DNA of 21,896 nucleotides from JAUSPI01 sp964454305 (GCA_964454305.1 CAYVXX010000037.1:1-21896); one strand, 5' to 3'. Shown: positions 1 to 7,742, counted from the first letter of the stretch. Program-made: numbers and translations. Notes: generated from the letters alone by a model not told the origin.

Positions 1-4
1 TGTT

Positions 5-616
5 TTAATGAAGGATTTTACCAAACCTGTTCCACCTGACGTTGTGGTCACTACCGTTCCATGACCAGTATATAATAAAGGCCTTGCCCATAACGTCACT
101 TAATTTTACAAAACCCCAGAATCTGCTATCGTAACTCTGATCCCTGTTGTCTCCCATGACGAATATGGATTCTTCAGGGACCGTTACCGGCCCGAAATTA
201 TCGCGTGGCTGTATTGACAAGGGTAGTACTAATTTGTCCGTATAGACCCCATGGGTATCATTACAAGGTGAACCGTTAAGGAAAATCTTTTTATTTTTTA
301 TCTCTATTACATCTCCGCCAATCCCGACAACCCTCTTTATGAAATCTTTTGTTCGATCAAGTGGATATATGAAAACCACGATGTCCCCCCTTTTCGGTTC
401 GATTATAGGGATTATGGTTTTTCTCAGGTATGGCATTTTTATTCCATAGATAAACTTATTAACCAGGATATGGTCACCAATCTGGAGGGTGGGTTTCATG
501 GAACCGGAGGGTATCTTAAATGCCTGTATCACAAAGGTTCGAATAAAAAGCGCTATCAATATGGCGATTATTATAGCTTCAGAATATTCTTTAATTTTAG
601 ACCTGCTTTTGCTCAT
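5..616 (-). CDS. lepB: Signal peptidase I
   Basis: Membrane-anchored serine protease that removes signal peptides from secreted proteins on the periplasmic face. With the ATG at 616 the protein has 203 residues. One N-terminal membrane segment (about residues 13-30) is followed by the box with the catalytic serine, PSGSMKPT (Ser39), and the general-base lysine region DFIKRVVGIGGD (Lys94). The C-terminal box VMGDNRDQSYDSRFWG is also present, so all catalytic elements are intact. An in-frame ATG at 649 would add 11 residues. I prefer 616 because AAGGAAT lies about 7 bases upstream of it, and the extension is not typical of the family. It is the last gene of the minus-strand export run (yajC-secD-secF-DUF456-lepB), which suits its role of processing Sec substrates. 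The stop codon lies only 4 bases from the window edge, so what follows downstream is unknown. Confidence 0.95.
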   Translation of the reverse strand: MSKSRSKIKEYSEAIIIAILIALFIRTFVIQAFKIPSGSMKPTLQIGDHILVNKFIYGIKMPYLRKTIIPIIEPKRGDIVVFIYPLDRTKDFIKRVVGIGGDVIEIKNKKIFLNGSPCNDTHGVYTDKLVLPLSIQPRDNFGPVTVPEESIFVMGDNRDQSYDSRFWGFVKLSDVMGKAFIIYWSWNGSDHNVRWNRFGKILH

Positions 617-651
617 GGTTTTATTCCTTAAAATGTGTGGCTCGTGCATTT

Positions 652-669
652 CCTGCAGTTTCCTGCAGG
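652..669 (-). other. Perfect hairpin with GAAA tetraloop in the lepB leader
   Basis: On the minus strand the bases read CCTGCAG-GAAA-CTGCAGG: a perfect 7-bp stem closed by a GNRA-type tetraloop, 36 bases upstream of the preferred lepB ATG and 17 bases past the DUF456 stop. No run of U follows, so it is not an intrinsic terminator. It could be an mRNA-stability or processing element between the two cistrons; that function is inference. Confidence 0.5.
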
Positions 670-685
670 TGGCATCTGTCTTGTA

Positions 686-1198
686 TTACGAATATATTGT
701 TGATAGAATTATAATTATCATAACAAGAGCAAAAAAACTTTTTGCAAATATACCGGCAATTCTTCCGAGTAGTGTCCCGTAACCAGCCCTAACGGCGGGT
801 TTCAGATTTTTCTGCTCGATGAGTTCTACCAGGAATGTTCCCGCAAAACCACCCAGAAAGGCGCCGATAACGGCGCCTAATCCCAGGAGGAATGGGGTCA
901 TTAGCATTGCACCCACAATTCCTCCAATCACGGAGGCTACAATTCCCTTTTTAGATGAGCCGAACTTTTTTGCCCCTGCGCTTCCCAGCATAAAATCGAG
1001 AGTTTCAGCAAGGAATGAAAGTATTATAAGTACAACTATTATCTTCCAGCCAATTGTTTTAAAACCGGTTATCAGTGAGTAAACAACAGCATCAACAAGT
1101 ATTATCACTGTTCCGGGGAAGCCGAATATAATGGAAAATATTCCTATAAACAGAACAAGGATAAAAATGGTCAGTCCTGCGATTTCAAAGGGGGACAA
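686..1198 (-). CDS. DUF456 family membrane protein
   Basis: A 170-residue, very hydrophobic protein with an N-terminal pair of membrane helices, a polar stretch with Gly/Ser/Lys (about residues 72-85), and two glycine-rich helices (IGGIVGAMLMTPF and GAVIGAFLGGFAGTFLVEL), then a C-terminal helix. This glycine-zipper arrangement is the DUF456 pattern; the biochemical role of the family is unknown. The start is TTG at 1196-1198, overlapping nothing and one base from the secF stop, with AAGGGAAA about 8 bases upstream. No ATG exists before the middle of the protein. Its place between secF and lepB suggests cotranscription with the export genes, but a role in secretion is only guilt by association. 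Confidence 0.8.
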   Translation of the reverse strand: MSPFEIAGLTIFILVLFIGIFSIIFGFPGTVIILVDAVVYSLITGFKTIGWKIIVVLIILSFLAETLDFMLGSAGAKKFGSSKKGIVASVIGGIVGAMLMTPFLLGLGAVIGAFLGGFAGTFLVELIEQKNLKPAVRAGYGTLLGRIAGIFAKSFFALVMIIIILSTIYS

Positions 1199-1199
1199 C

Positions 1200-2120
1200 T
1201 TATTTTCCCTTCTTTCTTTTTGAAGGCTTGAAAGTTTCCCAAGCCAGAACTATGGGACTAGCTATGAAAACAGATGAATAAGTTCCGACCAGTATTCCCA
1301 CGAGTAAGGCAAAGGCAAAATCATGAATGACTGCTCCACCAAGGAAGAACAGTGCAAAAACAACAAGGAGAGTGGTTACTGAGGTAAGGATGGTCCTGCT
1401 CAATACCTGGTTAACACTCGAATTTATTACATCCCGAAGCTCCTGTCTTCTGGATTTCCTGATATTTTCCCTAATCCTGTCATAGACGACGATGGTGTCA
1501 TTAAGGGAATAACCTATGATTGTCAGCAGTGCCGCAATAATGGGGAGAGTGAATTCCTTGTCTAAAAGGGAGAAAACCCCGACGGTAATGATGACATCGT
1601 GTATCAGAGCAATGATTGCACCAATAGCGTAACGGAATTCAAACCTCCAGGTAATATAGATAAGAATACCTATCATTGCGATAAGCATAGCGTTTATACC
1701 CTTTTGTCTTAAATCCTTTCCGACCTTTGGTCCAACAATCTCCACCCTTCTTACCTCAAATTCATCTTTATTATATGTGGCGGCTAATGCATCCTCGATT
1801 TCGCCGGAAAGTCCTTTGAGATCAGCGGTAGACTTTTCAGTCCTTATAAGAAATTCATTGGTGTCTTTATAGCCGAATTGCTGGATCACGCTGTTTTCAA
1901 GATCAATCTTCTTCAGGGCGGTTCTCATCCTGTCGATGGTTGTTTCTTTCTTAAATTGAACCTGAACCAAAGTTCCTCCGGCAAAGTCAATCCCGAGCCG
2001 GGGACCTCCATGCAGTATCAGGGATGCGATGCTTATTATTATTACGGCAAGAGAGCAGATTGCGGCGCCCTTCATTTTGCCTACAATATTGATATTTATG
2101 TCAGGTTTTATAAGTTCCAT
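1200..2120 (-). CDS. secF: Protein translocase subunit SecF
   Basis: Partner of SecD in the SecDF complex, which uses proton motive force to pull translocating proteins across the inner membrane on the periplasmic side. The 306 residues match the usual family length. Membrane segment 1 lies at about residues 18-37, followed by the conserved motif GIDFAGGT (43-50), a small periplasmic domain, and five more membrane segments. The signature GYSLNDTIVVYDRIREN near residues 200-216 carries the conserved Asp and Arg of the SecD/SecF membrane core. It starts with ATG three bases after the secD stop, without a clear Shine-Dalgarno sequence, which implies translational coupling to secD. DUF456 follows one base after its stop. 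Confidence 0.97.
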   Translation of the reverse strand: MELIKPDININIVGKMKGAAICSLAVIIISIASLILHGGPRLGIDFAGGTLVQVQFKKETTIDRMRTALKKIDLENSVIQQFGYKDTNEFLIRTEKSTADLKGLSGEIEDALAATYNKDEFEVRRVEIVGPKVGKDLRQKGINAMLIAMIGILIYITWRFEFRYAIGAIIALIHDVIITVGVFSLLDKEFTLPIIAALLTIIGYSLNDTIVVYDRIRENIRKSRRQELRDVINSSVNQVLSRTILTSVTTLLVVFALFFLGGAVIHDFAFALLVGILVGTYSSVFIASPIVLAWETFKPSKRKKGK

Positions 2121-2123
2121 AAT

Positions 2124-3710
2124 TTATATACTTACTCTTTCGATCTTTTTATTCCAGATAAGATAGTCATAGATAATTCTGGTTACAAAGATTGCCGTAA
2201 ACATGCTGGCGATTATACCGATGCTCAGGGTGACAGCGAATCCCTTCACCGGTCCTGTTCCGAATTGAAACAATACAACAGCTGCTATAAGTGTTGTGAT
2301 ATTTGCATCTATGATTGTGATAAAGGCCTTGGAGTATCCTCCCGAAACCGCAGCTCTCGGCGTCTTCCCCATACGCAGTTCCTCTCGTATTCTCTCAAAA
2401 ATGAGAACATTGGCATCCACGGCCATACCTATAACAAGAACAATTCCTGCAATTCCGGGAAGGGTCAGTGTAGCCTGAAAGGCAGCCAGTGTGCCCATTA
2501 TAATGACAATATTGAGGATGAGGGCAATATCGGCGATAGTGCCGGAAAACTTGTAGTAGATTATCATAAATAGGATAACCAGCAATCCGCCGACAATAAT
2601 GGATAGTATTCCCTGATCGACAGAGTCCTGTCCCAGAGAAGGTCCAACTGTCCTCTCCTCGAGTATTCTTACCGGGGCCGGCAGCGCCCCTGCCCGTAGA
2701 ACAATTGCCAGGTCATGGGCCTCATCTGTGGTAAAGGTTCCGGTGATCTGGGCGTTGCCACCGGATATTCTTTCCTGTATGACCGGAGCGGAATGTACAA
2801 TACCGTCGAGGATAATGGCTAAACGTTTTTTTACGTTTTCAGAGGTTATCCTGTCAAAATCTTTTGCACCCTGTGAATTGAATTTCAGTGCAACATAGGG
2901 TTCGCCGAATCGATCACTGATCTTTACCCGAGCATCCTCAAGAGATTCCCCCGTGAGAAGGGTCTTGACCTTAAGCAGATAGGGTATTTTGGTTCGATGT
3001 CCTGTTTCTCTGTCGACCCTGTAACCATAAGCTATAATGCTCTCTGGTGAGGTATTGCCTTTGAGGGCGTTGTCTAAACTGTGTTCTTCGTCTAACAGTT
3101 TAAATTCTAAGAGAGCAGTTTTGCCGATGAGATTTTTGGCTCGTACCGAATCTTTTATTCCTGGAAGCTGTATAAGGATACGATCGTTAGCCTGTGGGAT
3201 TATCTCAGGTTCTGACACACCGAACTGATCTACTCTGTTCCTGATAGTTTCAAGGCTCTGTTCAACTGCGAACTTTTTTATGTCATTGGCATGTTTTTCC
3301 TTTATTTTCAGGTAAACCTTGTTGCTTCCATCTGCTGCTTTCGAAGATTCTATCTCAAGGTTGGGGTAGGAATCTTTAAGAATTTTTTCAAATGCATCTC
3401 TGTTTTCCCCTCCGGGAAGGTCCATGGATATTATAGAGCCTGTTCGTCTTAAATGTTTGAACCGGACCTTTTTATCCATTAGGGTTTCCTTCAGGTCATT
3501 TGAAAGCCTTTCAACCGCGCTTTCAACAGCTTTTTCGGTCTCTACTTCCAAAACCAAGTGCATGCCTCCCTGAAGATCAAGACCTAAATGGATCTTCTTC
3601 TCTTGAAGGATTGGAAAATCCGGTTTCAGGGAGGGAATCAGATAAAATAATGCTGTGATAGTGACAAGCAATGCAATAACCACTCTTACCTTGATATTTT
3701 TGTCAAACAT
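2124..3710 (-). CDS. secD: Protein translocase subunit SecD
   Basis: Larger subunit of the SecDF export motor. The 528-residue protein has a first membrane segment (about 8-25), the conserved GLDLQGG motif (43-49), a large periplasmic P1 domain to about residue 350, and five C-terminal membrane segments. The core signature GMAVDANVLIFERIREEL includes the Asp used for proton coupling in the family. The P1 region contains the repeated alpha/beta elements expected for SecD (for example NRVDQFGVSEPEI and KTALLEFKLL). The ATG at 3710 has AAGAGGGG upstream. It lies 33 bases after yajC and 3 bases before secF, the usual yajC-secD-secF arrangement. Nothing looks truncated. Confidence 0.97.
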   Translation of the reverse strand: MFDKNIKVRVVIALLVTITALFYLIPSLKPDFPILQEKKIHLGLDLQGGMHLVLEVETEKAVESAVERLSNDLKETLMDKKVRFKHLRRTGSIISMDLPGGENRDAFEKILKDSYPNLEIESSKAADGSNKVYLKIKEKHANDIKKFAVEQSLETIRNRVDQFGVSEPEIIPQANDRILIQLPGIKDSVRAKNLIGKTALLEFKLLDEEHSLDNALKGNTSPESIIAYGYRVDRETGHRTKIPYLLKVKTLLTGESLEDARVKISDRFGEPYVALKFNSQGAKDFDRITSENVKKRLAIILDGIVHSAPVIQERISGGNAQITGTFTTDEAHDLAIVLRAGALPAPVRILEERTVGPSLGQDSVDQGILSIIVGGLLVILFMIIYYKFSGTIADIALILNIVIIMGTLAAFQATLTLPGIAGIVLVIGMAVDANVLIFERIREELRMGKTPRAAVSGGYSKAFITIIDANITTLIAAVVLFQFGTGPVKGFAVTLSIGIIASMFTAIFVTRIIYDYLIWNKKIERVSI

Positions 3711-3743
3711 CCTGTACCCCTCTTAGGCTTTATAGCAATCCGG

Positions 3744-4073
3744 CTACTTATCTGCTTTCTGAGTAACTGTTTCTATATATCGCTTTGAGACCTTTACCCT
3801 GACTTTGTCAGAGATCTCAAGTGTTATGACATTATCTGTGATACCGGTTATTTTTCCGTGTAATCCTCCGGTGGTTACAACCATATCTCCATGTTTGAGA
3901 TTGTTCAACATCTCTTTCATCTCTTTCTGTTTTTTCTGCTGGGGCCTGATGAGAAGAAAAAAGAATATGCCAAAAATGACAGCCATCACTACAATAAATT
4001 GGATGTCAGCCCCTTTGCCTCCGCTGGCTCCGCCAAAACCAAACTGCCCCATTGCATGAGCTAAATCAGTCAA
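3744..4073 (-). CDS. yajC: Preprotein translocase subunit YajC
   Basis: Small single-pass inner-membrane protein that associates with SecDF. The 109 residues comprise a short Gly-rich N-terminus, one membrane helix (about 24-44, QFIVVMAVIFGIFFFLLIRP), the basic stretch after the helix that begins PQQKKQKE, and the conserved cytoplasmic core LKHGDMVVTTGGLHGKI. The start is TTG at 4071-4073, preceded by a strong AAGGAGG at 8 bases spacing. That ribosome binding site decides the start, since the next ATG is eight codons in and has none. Upstream lies the 85-base repeat-bearing gap to tgt. Confidence 0.95.
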   Translation of the reverse strand: MTDLAHAMGQFGFGGASGGKGADIQFIVVMAVIFGIFFFLLIRPQQKKQKEMKEMLNNLKHGDMVVTTGGLHGKITGITDNVITLEISDKVRVKVSKRYIETVTQKADK

Positions 4074-4100
4074 TTTGTCTTCCTCCTTACTTAACTTCTG

Positions 4101-4128
4101 AGTTTCGAGTTTAAGGTTTAAAGTTTAA
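4101..4128. repeat. Heptamer tandem repeat (AGTTTAA type), four units
   Basis: Four exact-length 7-base units in a row: AGTTTCG, AGTTTAA, GGTTTAA, AGTTTAA. It lies between the end of tgt and the start of yajC. Part of it (GTTTAAGGTTTAA, 4109-4121) also forms one arm of an inverted repeat with 4159-4171. Confidence 0.75.
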
Positions 4129-4171
4129 GTCTTCTGCAGGTTCAATGGTAAATGAACGTTAAACCTTAAAC
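4109..4171. repeat. 13-bp perfect inverted repeat reaching the tgt stop codon
   Basis: GTTTAAGGTTTAA (4109-4121) is the exact reverse complement of TTAAACCTTAAAC (4159-4171), separated by 37 bases. The right arm contains the tgt stop and its last codons and is itself built from two 7-base units (GTTAAAC, CTTAAAC). It is too loosely spaced for a typical intrinsic terminator; it may be a folded mRNA 3' end or a dispersed repeat remnant. Confidence 0.65.
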
Positions 4172-5256
4172 TTTTTCATGAAATTTTCATAGGTGTCGTC
4201 TTTTATGGCTTCCCTGATCCTCTCCATGAGATTCATGTAATATCTGACATTGTGAATAGTATTCAAGATAATACCCAAAATTTCCTTTGCTATAAACAGA
4301 TGTCTCAGGTACGCCCGTGAATAGTTTTTACAGGTATAACAATCACACAAACCGTCTACCGGTGAATCATCATTTCGATAACGGGAGTTTTTTATAACAA
4401 CCTTTCCGTCATTTGTAAACAACATTCCATTTCTTGCATTTCTAGTGGGCATCACACAGTCAAACATATCGACGCCACGTCCGACGCATTCCAGTATATC
4501 CTCCGGTGTTCCAACGCCCATAAGATATCTTGGTTTATCTTTCGGAAGGAGGGGTGTGATGCCTTCAACTATTTCCAGCATTGCACTCTTTGGCTCTCCC
4601 ACGCTCAATCCACCGAGAGCATAGCCGTCAAACCCGATCTCGGTAATCTTTTCTATTCCCCTTTTCCTCAATTCCGGATAAACACCGCCCTGGATTATTC
4701 CGAAGAGGGCCTGATTGCTGTTCTTTTTCGAATTTTTACACCTTCTTGCCCACCGTATGGTCATGTTGAGAGACTTTTCGGCATAATCGAAATCGACAGG
4801 ATATGGTGTGCAATCATCAAAACACATCATAATGTCAGAACCGAGGGCCTCCTGAATCTCTATGGCACTCTCCGGGCTCATAAAATGTTTTGAACCGTCA
4901 ATATGTGATTGAAACATCACGCCTTCATCGGTTATTTCTCTTAGAGTTTCTAAACTGTATACCTGGAATCCGCCACTGTCCGTGAGTATAGGAAGGTTCC
5001 AGTTCATGAATTTATGTAGTCCTCCAAGATCTCTGATGAGTTCGTGACCGGGTCTAAGGTAGAGATGATATGTGTTGCTGAGGATAATCTCTGCCCCTAT
5101 TTCCTTTATCCTTTCTGGAACAAGGGCCTTTACCGTGGCCTGAGTTCCCGTCGGCATGAAGACCGGTGTATTCACCTCGCCGTGTTGAGTGAGTATTTTC
5201 CCCAGCCGTGCTTCGGATCCGGCATCTTTTTTCAGTAGCTTGAACTGGTAATCCAT
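4159..5256 (-). CDS. tgt: tRNA-guanine(34) transglycosylase (queuine tRNA-ribosyltransferase)
   Basis: Exchanges guanine-34 of GUN-anticodon tRNAs for the queuosine precursor preQ1. With ATG at 5256 the protein has 365 residues, normal for bacterial Tgt. Visible elements are the substrate-binding loop TDSGGFQVYSL (Asp93), the GGLSVGEP segment, the nucleophile region DMFDCVMPTRNARNG, and the zinc site CDCYTCKNYSRAYLRHLF, with three Cys and the His of the family. An upstream TTG at 5265 would add three residues; neither start has a clear Shine-Dalgarno sequence. Just downstream of queA, which modifies the base Tgt inserts, so the pair forms a pathway unit. The last codons (KKFKV) fall inside the repeat described at 4109-4171. 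Confidence 0.96.
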   Translation of the reverse strand: MDYQFKLLKKDAGSEARLGKILTQHGEVNTPVFMPTGTQATVKALVPERIKEIGAEIILSNTYHLYLRPGHELIRDLGGLHKFMNWNLPILTDSGGFQVYSLETLREITDEGVMFQSHIDGSKHFMSPESAIEIQEALGSDIMMCFDDCTPYPVDFDYAEKSLNMTIRWARRCKNSKKNSNQALFGIIQGGVYPELRKRGIEKITEIGFDGYALGGLSVGEPKSAMLEIVEGITPLLPKDKPRYLMGVGTPEDILECVGRGVDMFDCVMPTRNARNGMLFTNDGKVVIKNSRYRNDDSPVDGLCDCYTCKNYSRAYLRHLFIAKEILGIILNTIHNVRYYMNLMERIREAIKDDTYENFMKKFKV

Positions 5257-5275
5257 AATAAGCAAAAATTTAAAT

Positions 5276-5372
5276 AGTGCCTAAAGTTTGAAGTGCCTAA
5301 AGTGAACTAAAGTTATGGTCCGCCGAAGGCGGATTAAATTTAGGCACTTTAGCTCATTTTAGGCACTTTTTT
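5276..5372. repeat. Nested inverted repeat with AGTGCCTAAAGT arms and central GC hairpin
   Basis: The sequence AGTGCCTAAAGT occurs twice (5276-5287 and 5292-5303), and its reverse complement occurs twice on the other side (5339-5350, TTTAGGCACTTT; 5357-5370, TTTTAGGCACTTTT). A perfect hairpin TCCGCC-GAA-GGCGGA sits between them (5319-5333). The whole 97-base element fills the tgt-queA gap and runs into the queA stop codon at 5371. It looks like a small palindromic dispersed element. On the minus strand it could fold in the queA-tgt transcript and attenuate or protect the mRNA; that role is inference. Confidence 0.7.
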
Positions 5373-6411
5373 ACAATATCAACATACAGTCACCATAACT
5401 ATAAAAACGATATTTTTCTTCTATTGCCTTTTTATATGCTTCCTGCATCAGGTCCTTTCCTGCAAAGGCACAGACGAGGAGAAAAAGTGACGATTTGGGG
5501 AGATGGAAATTGGTTAACAATGCGTTAACCCTTTTAAAACGATATTCAGGATATATGAACAGCGCCGTATATCCTGATGATTGTTCTATTGTTCCCGTAT
5601 CATCAGCTACGGATTCCAGCACCCTGGTTGAAGTTGTTCCCACTGCAACAACCCTTTTTGCCTTATTTATAGTCCTGGCAGTTTCTACACCCACGGCAAA
5701 GAATTCCTTCTCCATGGAGTGGTCTTCCACGGATTCGGTCTCTATGGGAAGGAACGTTCCATATCCTACGTGCAGCGTGACTGACACAATGTCAAATCCC
5801 TTAACTTTCAATGCTGTCATCAAATCTGGCGAAAAATGAAGGCCGGCGGTGGGTGCCGCTACCGAGCCGGGTACACGGGCGTAAATTGTCTGATATCGTT
5901 CGATGTCTTCAAAGGATCGTTTTTCATCTTTCCCTCTTTTGATGTATGGAGGTAGCGGTGCTTTTCCGTGCCTTTCCAGGAAAGAATCAAAGTTTGTTTC
6001 TGTTTCGAATTTGAGATACCATTTCTTTTCTGAAATTCTTTCAATTACTTCTGCGCTGCCTTCGTTACCGAAAAATATTTGGGTTCCGATACCCACTCTT
6101 TTCGCCGGTCGTAGCAATACTTCCCATATTTGAAATTTGGTAGAAGACCGGCCGTTTCTTGATAGAAGGAGCGTTTCAACCATTCCGCCGGTTGCCTTTT
6201 TCCCGGTGAGCCTTGCAGGGATTACCCTGGAGTTGTTTGTGACCAGTACGTCGCCCTTTTTGAGAAATTCCGGCAGGTCATAAAAGAACTTATGGTCGAT
6301 TTTTCCACTGTTCCTGTCTACAACCATCATCCGGGAGTGGTCTCTTAAAATGGACGGTTTTTGAGCGATTAACTCTTCAGGCAGATTGTAATTGAATTCT
6401 TCTAATTTCAT
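5371..6411 (-). CDS. queA: S-adenosylmethionine:tRNA ribosyltransferase-isomerase
   Basis: Transfers and isomerises the ribosyl moiety of S-adenosylmethionine onto preQ1 in tRNA to give epoxyqueuosine, the step after Tgt. The 346 residues match the family. Visible signatures are the N-terminal YNLPEELIAQKP, VTNNSRVIPARLTGKK, the conserved SVAAPTAGLHF core, VTLHVGYGTFLPI, and the C-terminal TNFHLPKSSLFLLVCAFAG. Start is the ATG at 6411; no good Shine-Dalgarno is seen directly upstream. The gap to the DUF2065 gene (94 bases) holds a weak promoter candidate, and the stop codon lies inside the inverted repeat that separates it from tgt. Confidence 0.96.
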   Translation of the reverse strand: MKLEEFNYNLPEELIAQKPSILRDHSRMMVVDRNSGKIDHKFFYDLPEFLKKGDVLVTNNSRVIPARLTGKKATGGMVETLLLSRNGRSSTKFQIWEVLLRPAKRVGIGTQIFFGNEGSAEVIERISEKKWYLKFETETNFDSFLERHGKAPLPPYIKRGKDEKRSFEDIERYQTIYARVPGSVAAPTAGLHFSPDLMTALKVKGFDIVSVTLHVGYGTFLPIETESVEDHSMEKEFFAVGVETARTINKAKRVVAVGTTSTRVLESVADDTGTIEQSSGYTALFIYPEYRFKRVNALLTNFHLPKSSLFLLVCAFAGKDLMQEAYKKAIEEKYRFYSYGDCMLIL

Positions 6412-6466
6412 GTCACATTGATTATGGAGATTTTGGGCATATCAGGTCGTCGATAACAGGTTGTGG

Positions 6467-6495
6467 GAAATAATCGAAAAATGTTTCAAAGTCAA
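6467..6495 (-). promoter_or_regulatory. Weak promoter candidate upstream of queA
   Basis: On the minus strand TTGACT (6490-6495) is followed after 17 bases by TATTTC (6467-6472). The -35 is good and the -10 is poor (three of six). It would let queA-tgt-sec genes be transcribed independently of mazG. Confidence 0.3.
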
Positions 6496-6505
6496 TGAAA
6501 TTATC

Positions 6506-6691
6506 TTAATTTCTCCCAAGATAGACGAGGATAAGACCTGTGATAACTGCTGATAAACCGAGTATCCTTAAAGTTGTATCAGGTATCTCTTGTATCTTCA
6601 TCAGATAGGACTTAATCTTTTCCGGAAAGGCAAAATAAGGGAGTCCCTCGATTATCAAAACTAATCCCGCAACACAGAGAAAAAACTTCAT
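6506..6691 (-). CDS. DUF2065 family small membrane protein
   Basis: A 61-residue protein with two predicted membrane helices (about 3-20 and 43-59) separated by a short polar loop with FPEKIKSYL and IPDTTLRILGL. The pattern, two helices with the FAFP and LR(I/L)LGL elements, fits the DUF2065 (YjeT-like) family of unknown function. ATG at 6691 is preceded by AAGGAG about 11 bases upstream. It lies between mazG and queA on the same strand. No function can be given beyond membrane localisation. Confidence 0.8.
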   Translation of the reverse strand: MKFFLCVAGLVLIIEGLPYFAFPEKIKSYLMKIQEIPDTTLRILGLSAVITGLILVYLGRN

Positions 6692-6710
6692 AACTGGTTT
6701 AACTCCTTAA

Positions 6711-6753
6711 ATCCCCCCTAACCCCCCTTTACTAAAGGGGGCAGGAGGGGGAT
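6711..6753. repeat. C-run/G-run inverted repeat (dispersed palindrome)
   Basis: Two 21-base arms around a single C: the left arm begins ATCCCCCC and ends CCCCCCTTTA, and the right arm begins TAAAGGGGG and ends GGGGGAT. Five internal positions mismatch. It lies between the mazG stop and the DUF2065 start. The C-run/G-run palindrome with a TTTA-TAAA apex is of the kind found dispersed in many bacterial genomes. It could stop part of the mazG transcription, but the following T run is short. Confidence 0.7.
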
Positions 6754-6771
6754 CTTTTCATAGTCTTCTGC

Positions 6772-7632
6772 CTAATCCTTTGTTTTTGCTGAAAACTGAC
6801 GGCTGAAAGCTGAACGCTTGTGCTTTTTCGATTCATTCCATAGGTGATCCATCTCTTCAAATGTTGCCTCGGGCAGGTTTTTTCCCTGCTCCTTCAATTT
6901 CTCTTCAATGTAAGAGAACCTGTCCGTAAATTTCTTGATGGAAGACCTTAGTGCTTCATCAGCGCTGACTTCTACGAATCTACTGAGGTTCACCAGAGAG
7001 AAGATAATATCGCCGATTTCATCTTTGAGTTCTCCTTTTTCTTTTGACTTGAAGGCAGCTCTAAATTCCATTAGCTCTTCCTCAATTTTTTCCAGAACGC
7101 CGTCGATACTTTCCCAGTCAAAACCAACCTTGGAAGCTTCTTTTGTTATCTTTTGTGCCATTAAGAGGGAAGGAAGAGATTTTGGAATCCGACTGAAAAG
7201 GGATTGGTCTTTATCTTGTCTGTTTTTTTCGCGTTTTTTGATTTCCTCCCAGTTGGATTTGATCTCTCCGATATCTTTAACCTTTTCATTTTCAAAAACA
7301 TGGGGGTGTCTACGAATCATTTTTTGTGATATCTCTTTTATAACATCGGATATATCAAATTGACCATTTTCTTCCGAGATTCTTGCCAGAAAGAGTATCT
7401 GGAAGAGAAGATCGCCCAGCTCTTCTTTGAGCCCCTTAGGGGATCCGTTATCGATGGCATCGATGACCTCATAGGCCTCTTCTATCAAATATCTTCCAAC
7501 GTCTTCTTTTTTCTGACTGATGTCCCACAGACATCCATCAGGAGACCGTAGTTTCTCTATTAGTTTTAGTAGATTTTGGAAATCCTGTTCGGGATGTGAA
7601 GAAGAGTCTTTCACGTCGGTTTTTCTATCCAT
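6772..7632 (-). CDS. mazG: Nucleoside triphosphate pyrophosphohydrolase MazG
   Basis: Hydrolyses (d)NTPs to NMP and pyrophosphate, a house-cleaning enzyme. Two tandem MazG domains are visible. The first has LRSPDGCLWD, the metal-binding EEAYEVIDAID and EELGDLLFQILFLARI. The second has KIEEELMEF and DEIGDIIFSLVNLSRF. The EExxE and ExxD metal ligands are present in both. With ATG 7632 it has 286 residues; in-frame ATGs at 7650 and 7680 would add 6 or 16. I prefer 7632 because GGAAGG lies just upstream and it fits family N-termini, though the spacing is short. The C-terminal tail (about the last 17 residues, KRSAFSRQFSAKTKD) is encoded by a 7-base tandem repeat and is probably not part of the ancestral fold. 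This enzyme is unrelated to mazEF toxin-antitoxin function. Confidence 0.93.
   Translation of the reverse strand: MDRKTDVKDSSSHPEQDFQNLLKLIEKLRSPDGCLWDISQKKEDVGRYLIEEAYEVIDAIDNGSPKGLKEELGDLLFQILFLARISEENGQFDISDVIKEISQKMIRRHPHVFENEKVKDIGEIKSNWEEIKKREKNRQDKDQSLFSRIPKSLPSLLMAQKITKEASKVGFDWESIDGVLEKIEEELMEFRAAFKSKEKGELKDEIGDIIFSLVNLSRFVEVSADEALRSSIKKFTDRFSYIEEKLKEQGKNLPEATFEEMDHLWNESKKHKRSAFSRQFSAKTKD
6789..6816. repeat. Heptamer tandem repeat (CTGAAAG type), four units, inside mazG
   Basis: Units CTGAAAA, CTGACGG, CTGAAAG and CTGAACG follow one another with an exact 7-base period (CTGA at 6789, 6796, 6803, 6810). The repeat is in frame in the last codons of mazG and encodes the RSAFSRQFSAK tail. 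Confidence 0.75.
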
Positions 7633-7742
7633 AACCTTCCACTTAGGCATATTTACATAAAAACTAATGCCTTGTAACATGAATCGAATGAACTGTCAAA
7701 ACTGACAATTCTGTATGGCGGCATTTTATATGTTATCATTTG

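Noticed and set aside
1878..2573. 231-codon plus-strand ORF across secF and secD
   Set aside because: Antisense to two well-supported sec genes and rich in Cys, Tyr and His in a way typical of shadow translation; no start signal.
6772..7680. MazG as part of the mazEF toxin-antitoxin module
   Set aside because: The mazEF-type pair is 13 kb away and unrelated; MazG here sits in a housekeeping run.
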